Shown: positions 43,300 through 55,112 of the stretch, in pieces
Numbering within the stretch: the first letter of the stretch is position 1
Layout of the letters: every line of letters begins with the position of its first letter
Source: Plantago ovata
Lineage: Eukaryota > Streptophyta > Magnoliopsida > Lamiales > Plantaginaceae
Assembly: GCA_028274465.1 (NCBI GenBank)
Contig: CM051456.1
Coordinates: forward strand, 72,898,753-72,962,752
Direction: 5' to 3'
DNA: 64,000 nucleotides
Position numbers and translations under genes: made by a program
The notes under the pieces: generated by a model
The model's input: only the letters and a program-made list of their open reading frames with translations
Database searches by the model: none
What the model was told of the DNA's origin: nothing

Positions 43300-45125
43300 C
43301 TTAGTTCTGTCACCACCAGCTGAACTTTGTCAATGGATGTTTTTGGTGAACTAGGTCTAATATTCTCAGCATCACGAGATGCGTCGTCGAATAGTGTCTC
43401 TTGTGGTGTTTCAACAACCTCTGGGACTTGAACCATTGCAGTCTCAGCAACTGGTTCTTCAGCAATTGCAGCTTCAGTAACTGCAGCTTTAGCAACTTGA
43501 TGAGTTGCTTGTTCAGCAACCATCTTTTCAGTAGCATTATCAGCAAGTGCTGCGGTTCTCAGATCAGCAGCAATATCACTTGCTGGTTCAGAGTATAGTC
43601 ATTGGATTATCTACAATGTAGATATCGGGGACTGGGGCAGGAATTTCGTTTCCACTGCCTTGTTGTCTTATTTCAGCAGATGTATCAACATTGAGTTGAT
43701 TGTTGAAGGCTTCTGCAAACACTTCAACATTGCTGAAGGCTTTTGCAAACACTTCAACAACATCTACTGGAGTGTCATCTGAAAGATCATGGAAAACTGG
43801 AATGGTCTTATGAGCCATTGTTTTCTTTCTTGGGTAAGTCTTTGTCCGTTTCTTCGTAGGAATGGGGTCAGCTGATGACGCTGCAGTTTGAGTGTCATCA
43901 TCATCTTTCCTCTTTTTCTTCTTAGATTTTTCCTTGGTTGCATTAGTTTCAGCAACGCGGTGGCTCTAGCAGCATCATTTGCAGCTGTTGCATTTTCAGC
44001 AACGGTTGTTGTACACTTACCTTGTTGATCACCATCTGCAGCAGTTGCATTAATGGACTGATTTTCAGTCTCAGCAACATTTGCAACTGTTGGATACCTG
44101 TCTTGCTGACCAACACTGACAACATTGCAGCTGTTGTCTTCTTTGACTTCTTGTCAGCAAGCTTGGGTCCATTCTGCTTGTAGAAGGCCCTTCCCACATT
44201 GCATACTGATTTCTTAATCGGCAATGGGTTTCTCAGCTGAATCCTGAAGTGTTCAAGGATATAGCATATTTTCAGTCCATACATTACTGTGGAAGGTAGG
44301 TGAGACTGTGTTGTTTTCAACCTTTACCTTGAATTTAGTAACACAATCAACAAGTCTGTTGAAAATGTAATTAGCCCAGTTGAGCTCAGTTTTGTTCTCA
44401 TGGATATGCATCAGCAATGGCCACCTTCTCAAGCCTACTTGGTCAATTCCTCCAACTTGGGAGTCTAAGACTTTGATGAGTAGCAGAGCTACCAAACCAA
44501 GTGAATGGCAGAGATGTGTCCTCTTTACGTGCATTGTCCAAGTCACGGGAGCAATCTCGCCTTTCTTCATTCTTTCATTTCTGACATCACTGTAGAAGGC
44601 TTCTATTTCTTCATCAGTGGCAGTGATGTGATCTTCAGTTCCAGTAGTTGGAATCTGAAAGATGTTGGCTAAATCAATCCATTTCAGGACGATTTGCACA
44701 CCTTGAACTGTGGTAGAAATCACTTTTTCAGTGACTCCTTGTCCATCAGTGAGAGTTTGGATTTCTGCATTATTGTAGAATTCCATAGCATCTAACATAC
44801 TCACTTTCTTAGGGCGAGCAGTTATGAAGAAAAGAAGGCCTTGTTCATTTATCAAATTTAGTGCCTCTTCATTTTCTTCATCTAATTCTTGTTCATAAAA
44901 GTATCTTATATACTTTTCTTTGGCGAATCCGCCCCATTGCATCATCTGTTCACACTTTCCAGTGTCAAGATATGCAGGCGGCATGGGTCTCTCTGTTATT
45001 TGGTCGTTTTTCAACATAATTTTCACTGTGTTGGTTGCCGGAGTTTCAACCGGAGTAGTGCTTTCCCCAACACTATTAGCTTTCGATGACTTTGAGATCT
45101 TGGAGGACTGTCTCTTTGGAGCCAT
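43300..45125 (-). pseudogene. env-like ORF, N-terminal part, copy B
   Basis: ATG 45125 (MAPKRQSSKISKSSK). The first 290 residues are open and hold the conserved domain (MQWGGFAKEKYIRYFYEQEL, VISTTVQGVQIVLKWIDLA, GLRRWPLLMHIHENKTELNW). They are followed in shifted frames (44320-43949, 43955-43764, 43818-43588, 43523-43310) by the Lys-rich and Ala/Glu/Val-rich region. Several short indels separate the frames, for example an extra base near 44285. The ORF is cut at 43300 by tandem G3 and resumes at 32738. This is the better preserved N-terminus of the two copies. Function unknown. Confidence 0.82.
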
Positions 45126-45265
45126 TTCTTATATAGCAGGAGAAATGTACGAAAAAGATTAACTTGCTTTTTGACCGAAGGTACAGTGAATTCAGGGCAC
45201 ATGCTATAAAATTTGCAGAGAAAGGAAATGTGAGTTAAAGAATTTTGTCTTTCTCTAACTCTTTG

Positions 45266-45273
45266 TTTATATA
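45266..45273 (-). promoter_or_regulatory. TATA box upstream of the env-like ORF, copy B
   Basis: TATATAAA on the minus strand, 141 nt before ATG 45125, in the same context as copy A 5124-5131. Conservation in a noncoding spacer supports function as an internal promoter; this is inferred. Confidence 0.55.
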
Positions 45274-45700
45274 GTATCTCTGTTGTGCAAGAAGCTCAAA
45301 CGGTTTTGAGTTCTCAGCAAGGGTAAAACAGAGATTCAACTGCGTTAGTGGAGCCTTTGCATTAAATGCGTAGTGGTCCACTAACAAAAACCGCCAGAGC
45401 ACACTTTCTCTTTGTAATATTAACCGTTAGATCAAAAACTACTTTAAATCAATGGCCACGATTGTATTTCATGTCATGATTAACAACGAGTTTATCTGTG
45501 CCACAATTAACGTTACAATTGATTTTACCTTGATTCATGGGATTTGATCCTTTTTACCACATCGCTAATTGCTTGCTGAAGTAAATAAGAATCTTTTCAG
45601 CGATTTTGAACAAATTGACTTTGGCACTTACCTTTTTAGGTAACAAGCCTTGTATTTGCTGAAAGTTCCCCCTTAATCAAATATCTCATACTTCTTTAAG

Positions 45701-46080
45701 TTAAAAGACATTTCTGAGTTCCCGTCTCAGCAAATTCTTTTTGTATTGAGATATCCTTTGGTAAAATCCGAGAAGTGTTCTTGCTCTTTGCTGAGTTCCC
45801 GTCTCAGGTTTTTCCTTTGATACTTGAATACCTGTTTCAGTATCTTTGATTGTCTGAATGCCCGTTTCAGCAATCCTTACAATATTTCTCTTACTGAGTG
45901 CCCGTCTTATCAAGTGATCAAGTTTCCTACCAAATACCCGTTTTGAAGGAATTACTTGTTGAATGCCTGTTTCAGCAATCATGTAGTGAACTATCATTTC
46001 TTTTAGAGAAAATCAGTGGAAGGAGCTTTATACATGTAAGCATACTTTGGCTTGTTGAATGCCTGTTTCAGCAATCTTCC
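45701..46080 (-). repeat. Degenerate short repeats in the RH-env spacer, copy B
   Basis: Seven units of about 19 bp (consensus TGARTNCCNGTYTCAGCAA on plus) near 45714, 45790, 45827, 45857, 45894, 45961 and 46056. CTGAGTTCCCGTCTCAG units can form hairpins. Minus-strand translation gives repeated ETGIQ/ETGTQ. Confidence 0.68.
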
Positions 46081-46094
46081 AATTGTATCCCTTA

Positions 46095-46622
46095 CTATTG
46101 AGGTAGTTCAATCAATCCAAGGCTATACCTTAGCATTGCGAATCTATTATTTGGTAGGGGCTTGGTAAAGATGTCAGCAAGTTGATCATCGGTACCTACT
46201 TTCACAACCTCAATGTCTCCTTTTTCCACATGATCTCTAATGAAATGATGTTTAATATCAATGTGCTTTGTCCTTGAGTGGAACATAGGATTTTGCGTGA
46301 TAGCAATAGCACTTGTATTATCACAAAAGATTGGTGTTTTCTTTGCAGAAATACCATAATCTCTTAATTGTTGCTGAATCCATAGGATTTGAGTTGTGCA
46401 ACAACCAGCAACAATGTACTCAGATTCAGTGGATGAATTGGCAACACAGGTTTGCTTCTTGCTGAACCATGATATTAATCTAGTACCTAGAAACTGACAA
46501 GTTCCAGAAGTACTTTTTCTATCAAGAGTTGATCCTCCATGATCAGCATCAGAATAACCAACCAATTCTAGTCCAGAATCTTTAGGATACCATAATCCAA
46601 CATTCATTGTACCTTTTGACAT
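46095..46622 (-). CDS. pol: Copia RNase H domain, copy B
   Basis: 175 residues open: MSKGTMNVGLWYPKDSGLEL, YSDADHGGSTLDRKSTSGTC, NSSTESEYIVAGCC, HFIRDHVEKGDIEVV and the terminal ADIFTKPLPNNRFAMLR. This is the usual C-terminal end of copia pol. A frame break with RT lies near 46625. It cleaves the RNA strand of RNA-DNA hybrids during reverse transcription. Better preserved than in copy A. Confidence 0.9.
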   Translation of the reverse strand: MSKGTMNVGLWYPKDSGLELVGYSDADHGGSTLDRKSTSGTCQFLGTRLISWFSKKQTCVANSSTESEYIVAGCCTTQILWIQQQLRDYGISAKKTPIFCDNTSAIAITQNPMFHSRTKHIDIKHHFIRDHVEKGDIEVVKVGTDDQLADIFTKPLPNNRFAMLRYSLGLIELPQ

Positions 46623-47877
46623 ATTTCAGTATCTTAAGTGCCTTTTGTAGTGTGATTCTCTTGGATCAGATTGGAATCTTTCACAAACACAAACAGCATA
46701 CTGAATGTCAGGTCTACTTGCTATTAAATAAAACAAGGAACCAATGAGCTTCCTATACTTGTGTTCTTCAACACACTTATCTTCTTTAGTATAGCCCAAT
46801 TTGGTACCAACAATCATAGGGATCTTTTCAGGTTTTTCTTCCTCTTTGATCCTAAACTTTATGAGCATTTCCTTCGCATACTTTGCTTGATTTATGAATA
46901 TTCCATCCTTGAGTTGCTTGACTTGCAATCCTAGGAAATAATTCAATTTACCCATTATACTCATTTCAAACTTGTTTGTCATGAGTTTGGCAAAATTATC
47001 ACAAAGTTGCTTGTCCTTAGATCCAAATATTATGTCATCCACATAAATCTGAACTACGAGTATTTTACCATCATGGTTCATGGTAAACAAAGTTTTGTCA
47101 ACTTCACCTTTCTTGAAACCATTATCCAGCAAGAACTTAGCTAAGGTATCATACCAAGCTCTTGGTGCTTGCTTTAGACCATATACAGCTTTCTGAAGCT
47201 TGTATACCATCTTGGTTTCTGAGGGAAGTTCAAAGCCAGGGGTTGTTCCAAATAGACTTCTTCATCAAGTTCACCATTTAAGAATGCACTTTTAACATCC
47301 ATTTGATAAACAATGAAGTCATTGTGACCAGCAAAGACCAAGATAAAGTCTAATTGCATCCAATCTTGCAACTGGTGCATAAGACTCATCATAGACCAAT
47401 CCTTCAGTCTGACAGTAACCTTGAGCAACATAACGTGCTTTGTTCCTTGTTACTTCACCAGACTCACTCAGCTTGTTTCTGAACATTCACTTTGTACCAA
47501 TTGTTTTCTCGCCTTCAGCAAGGGGTACAAGTTTCCAGACTTTTTTCCTTTCAAATTGGTCCAGTTCTTCTTGCATTGCCTTGATCCATTCAGAATGCTT
47601 TAAAGCTTCTTCTATGGTCTTGGGTTCAATTTCTGAAACAAAGCAAGAGAAAAAAGCTTCTACTTCTATGACATTTGCTTCTTCAGCAAGTCCATGAGTA
47701 GCAGATACTTTGGATCTAGTCACTTGGCGTTTGTCAATATCGCCAATCATATCCGTAGAGGGATGATCTCTAATCCATTTATTAACAGGTTTTCTTCTCT
47801 TTGGACCTGGATAAGTTTGCTCATCAGCATGTGACTCTTCAGTATGTACTTGCTCAGTACTACGGGTAATTTGTTGT
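46622..47877 (-). pseudogene. pol: Copia reverse transcriptase (RVT_2), copy B
   Basis: The N-terminal part at 47750-47487 contains EPKTIEEALKHSEWIKAMQEELDQFERKKVW, the typical RVT_2 entry. It is followed by [29 protein letters not shown] and the catalytic YVDDIIFGS near 47026-47052. Frame breaks lie near 47487 (after EGEKTIGTK), 47242 (one base lost in the PPGFEL region) and 46625. Upstream of RT this copy keeps about 540 bp that copy A has lost. Non-functional but nearly complete. Confidence 0.9.
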
Positions 47878-49483
47878 GTCTCTACTGAGATTGGTTCATC
47901 AGCAACTGCTTGTTCAACATTGCTAGATTGTGTAACTCGTCAGCAGGCACAGGAAGTTGCATAGTTTCAGCAACATCCGGAGCAACTGCGTCTTTTGCTG
48001 GAAATTCTTTGTCATGAACTATATTTATTTTGTCATGACTTGGGGGAGGAGAGTCATTGTCAGAATCATCATTTAGTTCAATTGACTTGATTTGCCTAGC
48101 ATCAGATTCAGTTCTTTGCTCGTGTATCAGTAGCTTCTTCATACAATCTGATATTTCTTCTTCAGCAGGCACTCCTTGTGACTTTTCATAGAATACAACA
48201 TGCACTGATTCTTCGATCTTATGTGCCTTTTTGTTGTAAACTCTATAAGCTTTACTATGCAAGCAGTAACCAAGAAATATCGCTTCGTCTGCCTTTGGTT
48301 GAAATGTTCTTAGGTATTCTCTACCATTGTTAAGAACAAAACACTTACAACCAAATACTCTTAGATGGGTGGTCTTAGGAGGTCTTCCAACAAATAACTC
48401 ATAGGGAGTTTTGTTGTATTCCTTAGTAATCAGACATCTGTTTTGAGTATAACAGGCGGTATTAATCGCTTCAACCCAGTAAGCTTCACTTATTTAAGTG
48501 TCAGCAAGCATTGTTCTTGCAGCTTCTTTTAGGGTGCGATTCTTCCTTTCAGCAACACCGTTTTGTTGTGGTGTCCTTACTGAGGATAAATGATGTTGTA
48601 TGCCTTTTGAAGTGCAATACTCAGTTATGTACTGGTTCACAAACTAAGTACCATGGTCTGTTCTTATGACTTTTACCTTGTCATTTTTCATGACTTCAAG
48701 CTTATTCAGCAAGTTAGGAATTTTAGTCCTTGTTTCAGACTTGTTCTTGATAAATACTACCCAAGTGAATCTTGAATAGTCATCTACCACCACCAGACCA
48801 TACTTCTTACCAGCATAGCTTGTTGAAGAAGATTCAAACAAGTCCATGTGCAAGAGTTGTAAAGGTTTTGTAGTTGACGGTACTGCCTTGTTCTTAAAAG
48901 AAGATTTGGTTTGCTTTCCTTGCTGACATGCATTGCAAACACCATCCTTCTTCAAAGTGACCTTAGGTAATCCAACTACAAGTGCCTTTTTAGACAGCTT
49001 ATTCAGCGTCTTGAAGTTTACGTGACTTGTTCGTTTATGCCATAACCATGCTTTTTCAGCAAGGCAATCATGACCTGAGACAAGGCATTTTTCAACGATT
49101 GCTGAAGACCAATCTACAGTGTACAAACCTCCTGATCTTCTAGCAACCATAATAACCTTCTTTGTCTCAAAGTCTATAAGTTTACATTCATTACTTTTGA
49201 TTTTGATGAAATATCCTTTATCAACGAATTGACTCATGCTGAAAAGGTTAAACTTAAGATTTTTGATATAAAGAACTCCCGAAATGGTAATGCATCCTAA
49301 CTTCACGTCACCATAACCTTTTGTAGAACCAAAGCCTCCACCAGAAAACCTTATTGTTGGACCTTTAGACCACCGTCTATAGTTTATAAGGTTATTCTTG
49401 TTACCCGTCATGTGCTTTCCGCAACCATTGTCAAAGTGCCAGATTGTATTGTTTGTCTCCGTGGTTGAAGTTTGCATAATCAA
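47878..49483 (-). pseudogene. pol: Copia protease, pre-integrase and integrase, copy B
   Basis: Starts TNNTIWHFDNGCGKHMTGNK near 49450. The protease triad reads D-N-G instead of D-S-G (copy A has DSG). Next are the GAG-pre-integrase segment (NLKFNLFSMSQF, LWHKRTSHVNFKTLNKLSKK), a zinc motif part (CNACQQGK) and the integrase core (LLHMDLFESSSTSYAGKKYG, VVVDDYSRFTWVVF, VIRTDHGT). Stops lie at the HGT*F position (near 48643) and at ADT*I (near 48495). The distal integrase and linker continue to 47882. This copy shows the empty target site of G1-minus (near 49100). Confidence 0.9.
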
Positions 49484-49494
49484 GAAAAAACAAG

Positions 49495-51870
49495 TTAATT
49501 ATCCAAAATTGTATGTCCATTAACATGTTCAAGAATGCGTCCAGTGGAAACCCAAGTCTTAAGTTTTTCAACTTTGACTTGTTTTCTACTTGCTGAGGAA
49601 CTAGGAGGTTTTGAGCCGAAAGACTTTTGATTCGTGCTGATCAAATCCACTTTCTGATGTGGTGTCTTGCTCGGTTGACCTTTTTGCTGAACATACTTTT
49701 TAGTAAGTTCTTTTCTAGCAAGGTTCCTTCTAGCCCTAGCGTTTTGAGTTTTGTCAGAACTCTTAGGCTTGGTTTTATTCATCTCTTTGAAGTATCTTTG
49801 CTGACTTTACTTATACTCATGAAAAAGTTGACTTTGCTTGGTTTTGAAACCGAGTCCACTTTTTGGAGAATGCTGAGCTTTTGTCTCAACAACCTTACTT
49901 GATTCAGGTTTGTCAGCAAAGGTCTTCTGATTACTTTTAGTAATCTTGCCTTTTGACTTAACAAATTGCTTTTCACCAACTTGTTTGGCGGAATGCTTTA
50001 CAGTTTGCTTTTCAGCAACCTGTTTTCCTTTTAAAGTCTTGTTACTTTGAGTAGCAACAGAGAGCTTTACGGTCGTAGGTACTTGATTGCATTTTTCAGC
50101 AACCTTAGATTGACCAATCTGATAGAGTTCTGGTTGACCACTATCAGTTGCGCGTACAAAGGTAATTGGTGATTTGTCTTTACTCAAGATTATTACGTCA
50201 TCACCTTCATACGTTGCACCTAAACCTTCTTTCTGAGATGGATCTCTCAGATAAGAGTTTAGTTCAGTCAGCGTATTACTTGCATCAACATAAGATTTGA
50301 AATTGATTTTCATCTTTTTTATTTCTTGTATTTCAGCAAGTAACTTTAGAATTGAGGACTGATACTCTTCCAATTCTATTGCCATTTGAGAATTCCTCTC
50401 TGTAGCTTCAGCAATCAATTTCTTGAGATGCAATATTTCAGCATCTTTCTTTTCTGACTCTTCTTTCAACAAGACATACTTTTCAGTAGTTTGCTTAGTC
50501 AAAGTTTCAGCATTTTTTAGTTCTCTTGCTGTTTGCTCAGAGTTTTCTCAAACCTTTCGATTTCTCCTTCAATTCTATCAAGGTCAATATCGTCTTCACT
50601 TTATGAGTCAGAGTCAGAGGTAGGACGGTTTACCTGACCGGCCATGAGGCAGAATTCGTAGTTTGACACATCTGGATAAGCTTCCATAGCTATTTCACAA
50701 ACTTCCTTGCCGATCTCTACGTCAAGAGTGGCTTCTTCTTCTTCAGTGTCTGAGCTTTCTTCCTCACTGTCTTCGGAGTTGGTATCAATGCACAACGCAT
50801 CGATTTTTGCTTGAAGCTTCTTCTTTTCTTCAGCAATAAAAGCCCTTTTGAACTTCTTCTTCTTTTCAGCAGATTTACCTTTTAGCAAAGGACAATTTGC
50901 TTTTAAGTGTCCAGGATTTTTGCAGTAAAAGCAGAGATCATTTCCAACTGCTGGTTCTTCAGAGGAATTTGCTTGATGAGCCTGCTTGTTCAGCGAGCTA
51001 GCCTCATTCTTGTATTTATGGTAGTTGTTACCAAGATGCTTTTTCAGCTTCTCTTTTGGTTTTCGCCTTTCAAGTTCCTTACTGATGAATTTCTTCATGT
51101 TTTTAACAACTAAAGCATTTTCACCAGCAGGCTCTTTATCATTCTTCTTTTCAAAAGATGACAGCTCTGCAGCAAGAGCAATGTTTTGCGATTTTTCAGC
51201 AAACACATTTTCTCTTTGCTTTGTCTCGTAGTTGACAGTAGCAAGATGAGAGAATAACTCTGTAGGTGTGATGTTTGGAATTCCTCGACTATAGTAGAAA
51301 TTCTGAGTATGGATCCATTCTTGGTTGAGACTTCTCATAATGGTTTTCACCTTCTCAGAATCTGAGTAAAGATTTCCAACTCCTAAGGCAGCCATCTCAC
51401 TTACTAGAGTTGTGAATCTGAAGTCCAAGTCTTCCAGTGACTCATTTGTACCTTGTTTAAAGATCTGGAACTTTAACTTCAGCACTTCGAGTTTGTTTTC
51501 CTTGGTTTTATCAGATCCAATGCAAAGATCTTGAACCATTTTCCAAGCTTCCTTAGCAGTTTTGGCACCCCACAGTTTACACTGTATAGTATCCAAAGTT
51601 GATCGAATGATGATGTTTCTTGCTTGGCCATCAAGACGGAATCTCTTAGCTTCGTCCATTCCTCTCTTGGTTTTGGAACGGCGGTGCAACCAGTTCTCCT
51701 AAGATAGTTTCCTTACCAGTGGGATCCATGGTTTTGTGAGGAAAGCTTCTCTCAAGTTTAGTGATCTTGATAGGTCCATCATTAATGACAGTGACCATTT
51801 CATCACTAATGACCTCAAGATGTAACATCATGTTGTTTCGCCATTTTTCATAGTTTTCCAGCTTCAGCAA
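49495..51870 (-). pseudogene. gag: Gag of Sirevirus copy B
   Basis: The N-terminal piece at 51870-51646 (MLKLENYEKWRNNMMLHLEV) supplies what copy A lacks. The main part at 51689-50601 contains GAKTAKEAWKMVQDLC, SDSEKVKTIMRSLNQEW and CCHC CFYCKNPGHLKANC (near 50893-50934), with an acidic stretch after it. Then a coiled coil (50502-50300) and a Lys-rich tail with VAEKQ units end VNGHTILDN, TAA at 49495. Lesions: a small deletion near 51660, a stop near 50601, a frame change near 50525 and a stop near 49808. Forms the particle and packages RNA when intact. Confidence 0.9.
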
Positions 51871-51982
51871 GGGAGCGTCTCCTAAAGAAATCCTGTCAGC
51901 AAAAGACTACCAAACTGATCAATGAGAGTGATTTACGGAAAGCACCTAAGGGGATCTAGGTTCAGTGTTGAAGGTTAAAGAA

Positions 51983-51998
51983 CTTGTCTCTGATACCA
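51983..51998 (-). other. Primer-binding site of copy B (tRNA-iMet)
   Basis: Minus strand TGGTATCAGAGACAAG, 2 nt inside the 5' LTR. The first ten bases match the usual initiator-Met PBS of copia elements. Confidence 0.9.
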
Positions 51999-52000
51999 CT

Positions 52001-53472
52001 TGTTGGTCCCTTTAAACAACAAGAAAAGACTAGAGAGGGGGTGAATAGTCTTTTCAAACTTTCTCAGCAATGGCTTATTACTTTTCAGTAATGAGTTTGC
52101 TGATACTTAACTTTCTCAGCAAGTGCTAGTTACTTTTCAGTAACGAGTTTTACTGGTAGTTAAAAAAAAAGTGCGGAAGTCTTTATACAATAAGTGTTTT
52201 CAGTAAGTGCTAGTTTCAGCAAGTGAGCAGAGTGACAGTGTACAGATAGATAAGCTTGCTGAAAACTAAATGCAGTAAAGTAAATCACACAAATACTTTT
52301 TATAGTGGTATCTGAGAGTGGCGTAATCTCTCAACTAATCCACTTTGTCCTTTCTAGGACTGAATCCACTAAGCTAAGTTTGAGGTTCCTTACAACACCT
52401 ATCTAGAGCGATTCTTCAGAAACCAAAGCACACTTGCTTCGTTTCCAACCTAACTAGAGAACGAAACCTTGTTCTCCACCAAACTTGGGACTTATAATCA
52501 ACAACACTATGCTTGATTAAATTTCCCCCTGAATTTCACACCTGAAAAAGGGTGTTTATCAGTTAGAGAGGTTTGGGATGAGATGACTTGAGTATAACTT
52601 ATTCAGCTATAACAAGTAATCTAAGAAACAAAAGTTTGAATACTTTGCAGTAAACAAGTTAAGTTGTTTCTGGTGTCAAGACTTGTTCTTGTTCGAAAGA
52701 AAGAACACTTAACTAATTTCTTAGCCGTGAATGTTCTACTTCTTCACAAGTAGCTTTTGTTTCAAGATTTAAGTCTTGGAATGGATCAATAGGCAGTAAA
52801 GAGTAAGAAAGATGAGTGTTTAAGCACAAGCGAGAGTTTGATCACGTTGTTGACACACTTCTACTCTTTGCCGGATGACCTCTATTTATAGTAAATCAAG
52901 GGAGCCGTTTGAATTTCAAATTCTAAGGCTTTGTTCCTTAAGATGTCACTATCTTGCTTTTGTACTTTCAGCAGCGTCCTTCATTTGTCTTCTAGTCTTC
53001 ATGTTCTTCGCATGCTTACTTTTGCATTTAATGTTCATTTGAATGAAATTCAAATATGAACGTTGGAGCGCAAATGCAAGTACTTTCAGCAAGAAGGTCA
53101 CATGTATTTTTCAGCAAGCGGTCAGTCTCAGTTTCAGCAAGCACAACCTACTCTGTCATATAGATTTTCACTTATGCAAGTTGTTGCCTTTGTAGATACC
53201 ATCTTCAGAAATCTTCTTTAGTCTTCAGTCTTCGAATTCTTCAAGTTTTTGAACGGTTCCAGTGCTTCAATAGTTCGATTGTGTAAACAAAGGACATCAT
53301 CAGCAAAACTAAAGCACCTAACTAGTACCTACACTAAGTCTTCAGCAAACGTTCCTCTTTTACAATGTCCTTAAAATTCTAAATTCCTATGGACCTTAAG
53401 AGTACTAGTTACTGGACTTTTCTTAATTTAGCATGGTTAATTGCTCATAAAAAATTTACAAGTTTCCCAACA
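52001..53472 (-). repeat. 5' LTR of Sirevirus copy B
   Basis: Minus-strand ends TGTTGGGAAACTTG...AAAGGGACCAACA. TATA box CTATAAATAG near 52882-52891. Eight TCAGCAA heptamers on the plus strand (52064, 52116, 52216, 53086, 53111, 53134, 53300, 53342). The flank tcttt at 53473 is the likely TSD copy; its partner is outside the window. Confidence 0.88.
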
Positions 53473-54224
53473 TCTTTCAATTCAACCATGTTTTCATCTA
53501 TGATTGTTATGATTGCTATTGTTGATTTCGATTTTGATATGAGTAGCTAAATTTCTAGTTGGTGATAGTATGTAAATTCATAGCTAGGGTTCATATTGTG
53601 CATGATTGAGTTTCTGAATCTTTTGCTTGTAGAATTGTTTTATTCGATTCTTTGATCCGACTAAGCCAAATATTTTCGTATAAAAGTGTTAGAAACACTA
53701 GGACAATTCAAGATGAACATTTTTCAGTATTTACAATTATCAAGTACTGCTTGCACTAAGCCTGACAACCTTAGCCAAGTATTAGTATAGATAAGAAGCT
53801 TTCAAAATACATGTCAAAACCTGTCTTTTGGCGGTTATTCTGATCGAGTGTGTGGGTGGAAACCTTGCGACAGTATCCTCTCTGAATAGAGAATTGTCTG
53901 ATACGGTGTAAACAATTCCCACAGCAAGATCCGTTCGAATTACTTTTAAAGCAGTACGTGTTGCACTTTCATGCATAATTAGAACCCGATGCTTAGAATG
54001 AGCATTACTATCACCAGCTCTCGTCATATATTGTTGAGTTAAGCTAAGTTAAGTTTGTTTACTGAATTTATAATAATTATTGTAGTTAAAGCTAGTTAAG
54101 TGCCTACAGATCGACACTCGAGGTCATCTTACCTCTGCACTACGTGTTTTGTGTAGTTGTGAGTTGCCCTTTGGCTTTTAAACAAATTCATTTGATTTTT
54201 CGAGTCTGACAATATCGTTCATCA
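53473..54224 (+). repeat. Right part of a G3-type LTR, broken by copy B
   Basis: In plus orientation it matches the reverse complement of G3 LTRs from the CAATT..CATGTTTTC block to the end CGTTCATCA. The part carrying TATA and GC repeats is missing and should lie beyond copy B's other end. Diverged from the three G3 LTRs, so it is an older copy. Confidence 0.82.
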
Positions 54225-54229
54225 GATGT

Positions 54230-54823
54230 ACCAGAACAAGAAATCAGGAAATAATAGAGGATAAATTTGAAAAATTGAAAACTGCACTAGTGGCCCTTGG
54301 ATTCTGCCCAGAACTGATGTTCTTCCATATATGATCATATGTAGAAGTTCTCATAAACTTGTTGAGGTTATATGAATGATGTCTTCATGACATGAACTGG
54401 CAAAACAAGAATATATAGAATCTGAGACCGGAAACAAGAGAAAAATGCAAAAAATGGACTAGTAGGACTTTGATTCTTCTCAAAACTGGAATTGTACTGT
54501 AAATGAGTATATGGACAGGTTCATGTATGAATTTTAAGGTTATATGAATGAGGTTTGGTTGGTAGGACTTACCAGAACAAGAATTCAGGAAATAAGAGAG
54601 GATAAATCAGAAAAAATTGAGAAATGCACTGGTGGCCCTTGGATTCTGCCCAGAACTGATGTTCTTGCATATATGATCATCTCTACAAGTTCTCATAGAC
54701 TTGTTGAGGTTATATGAATGATGTCAGCATGAGATGAACTTGCAAAACATGAATTTAGAGAATATGAGACCATAAACAAGAGAAAAATGAAAAAATGGAC
54801 TAGTTGGACTTTGATTCTTCTCA
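54230..54823. repeat. Tandem repeat of alternating ~170-bp monomers (about 3.5 copies)
   Basis: Monomers A (54230, 54571) and B (54398, 54740) alternate. The A-B dimer is 341 bp and repeats at high identity, while A and B are more distant from each other but share AACAAGAA, AGGTTATATGAATGA and GGATTCT/TGATTCT blocks at equal positions. The last B is cut at about 54823. Size and dimer order resemble satellite DNA; membership in a known satellite cannot be judged here. Confidence 0.7.
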
Positions 54824-55112
54824 TTTGATTATGCTGCAAGTTCCATAAACATAATGCTGCAAGAACTAGACACCACAGAACAACCTGATCATCAGTACAA
54901 CAAACTATTTTCAAACACACATATAGACGGGAATAAATATCAAGAAACGGATACAACATTTGTTGTCTACGTAAATAACGACCAGATGATCAGCAAAGCT
55001 CGATAATTCAAAATGGAAAATTTCATTAAAAATAAAGTACAGTTGTAAAATTACAATCTATGATCTAATCTACGTAAACACAACCAGTTGATCAGCAAAG
55101 CTAGATAACGAC
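54824..55112. other. Noncoding 3' flank of the CACTA coding remnant
   Basis: AT-rich, no gene. Contains two related ~45-bp segments about 103 bp apart (tctacgtaaa..acca.. tgatcagcaaagct.gataa; near 54967 and 55070). No CACTA terminal repeat was recognised, so the left end of the transposon is probably missing. Confidence 0.45.

Larger units (their letters stand above)
22345..53472 (-). mobile_element. Sirevirus-type Ty1/copia retrotransposon, copy B, with four nested insertions
   Basis: Same family as copy A. In window: 5' LTR (52001-53472), PBS, gag, PR-INT, RT, RH, spacer, and env-like ORF pieces at 43300-45125, 30383-32738, 28831-29174 and 22345-22508. The gaps are filled by tandem G3, a solo G1 LTR and G1-plus. 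Copy A sits at the left end, so copy B's 3' part lies beyond the window. It inserted into a G3-type LTR whose right part remains at 53473-54224. Confidence 0.9.
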
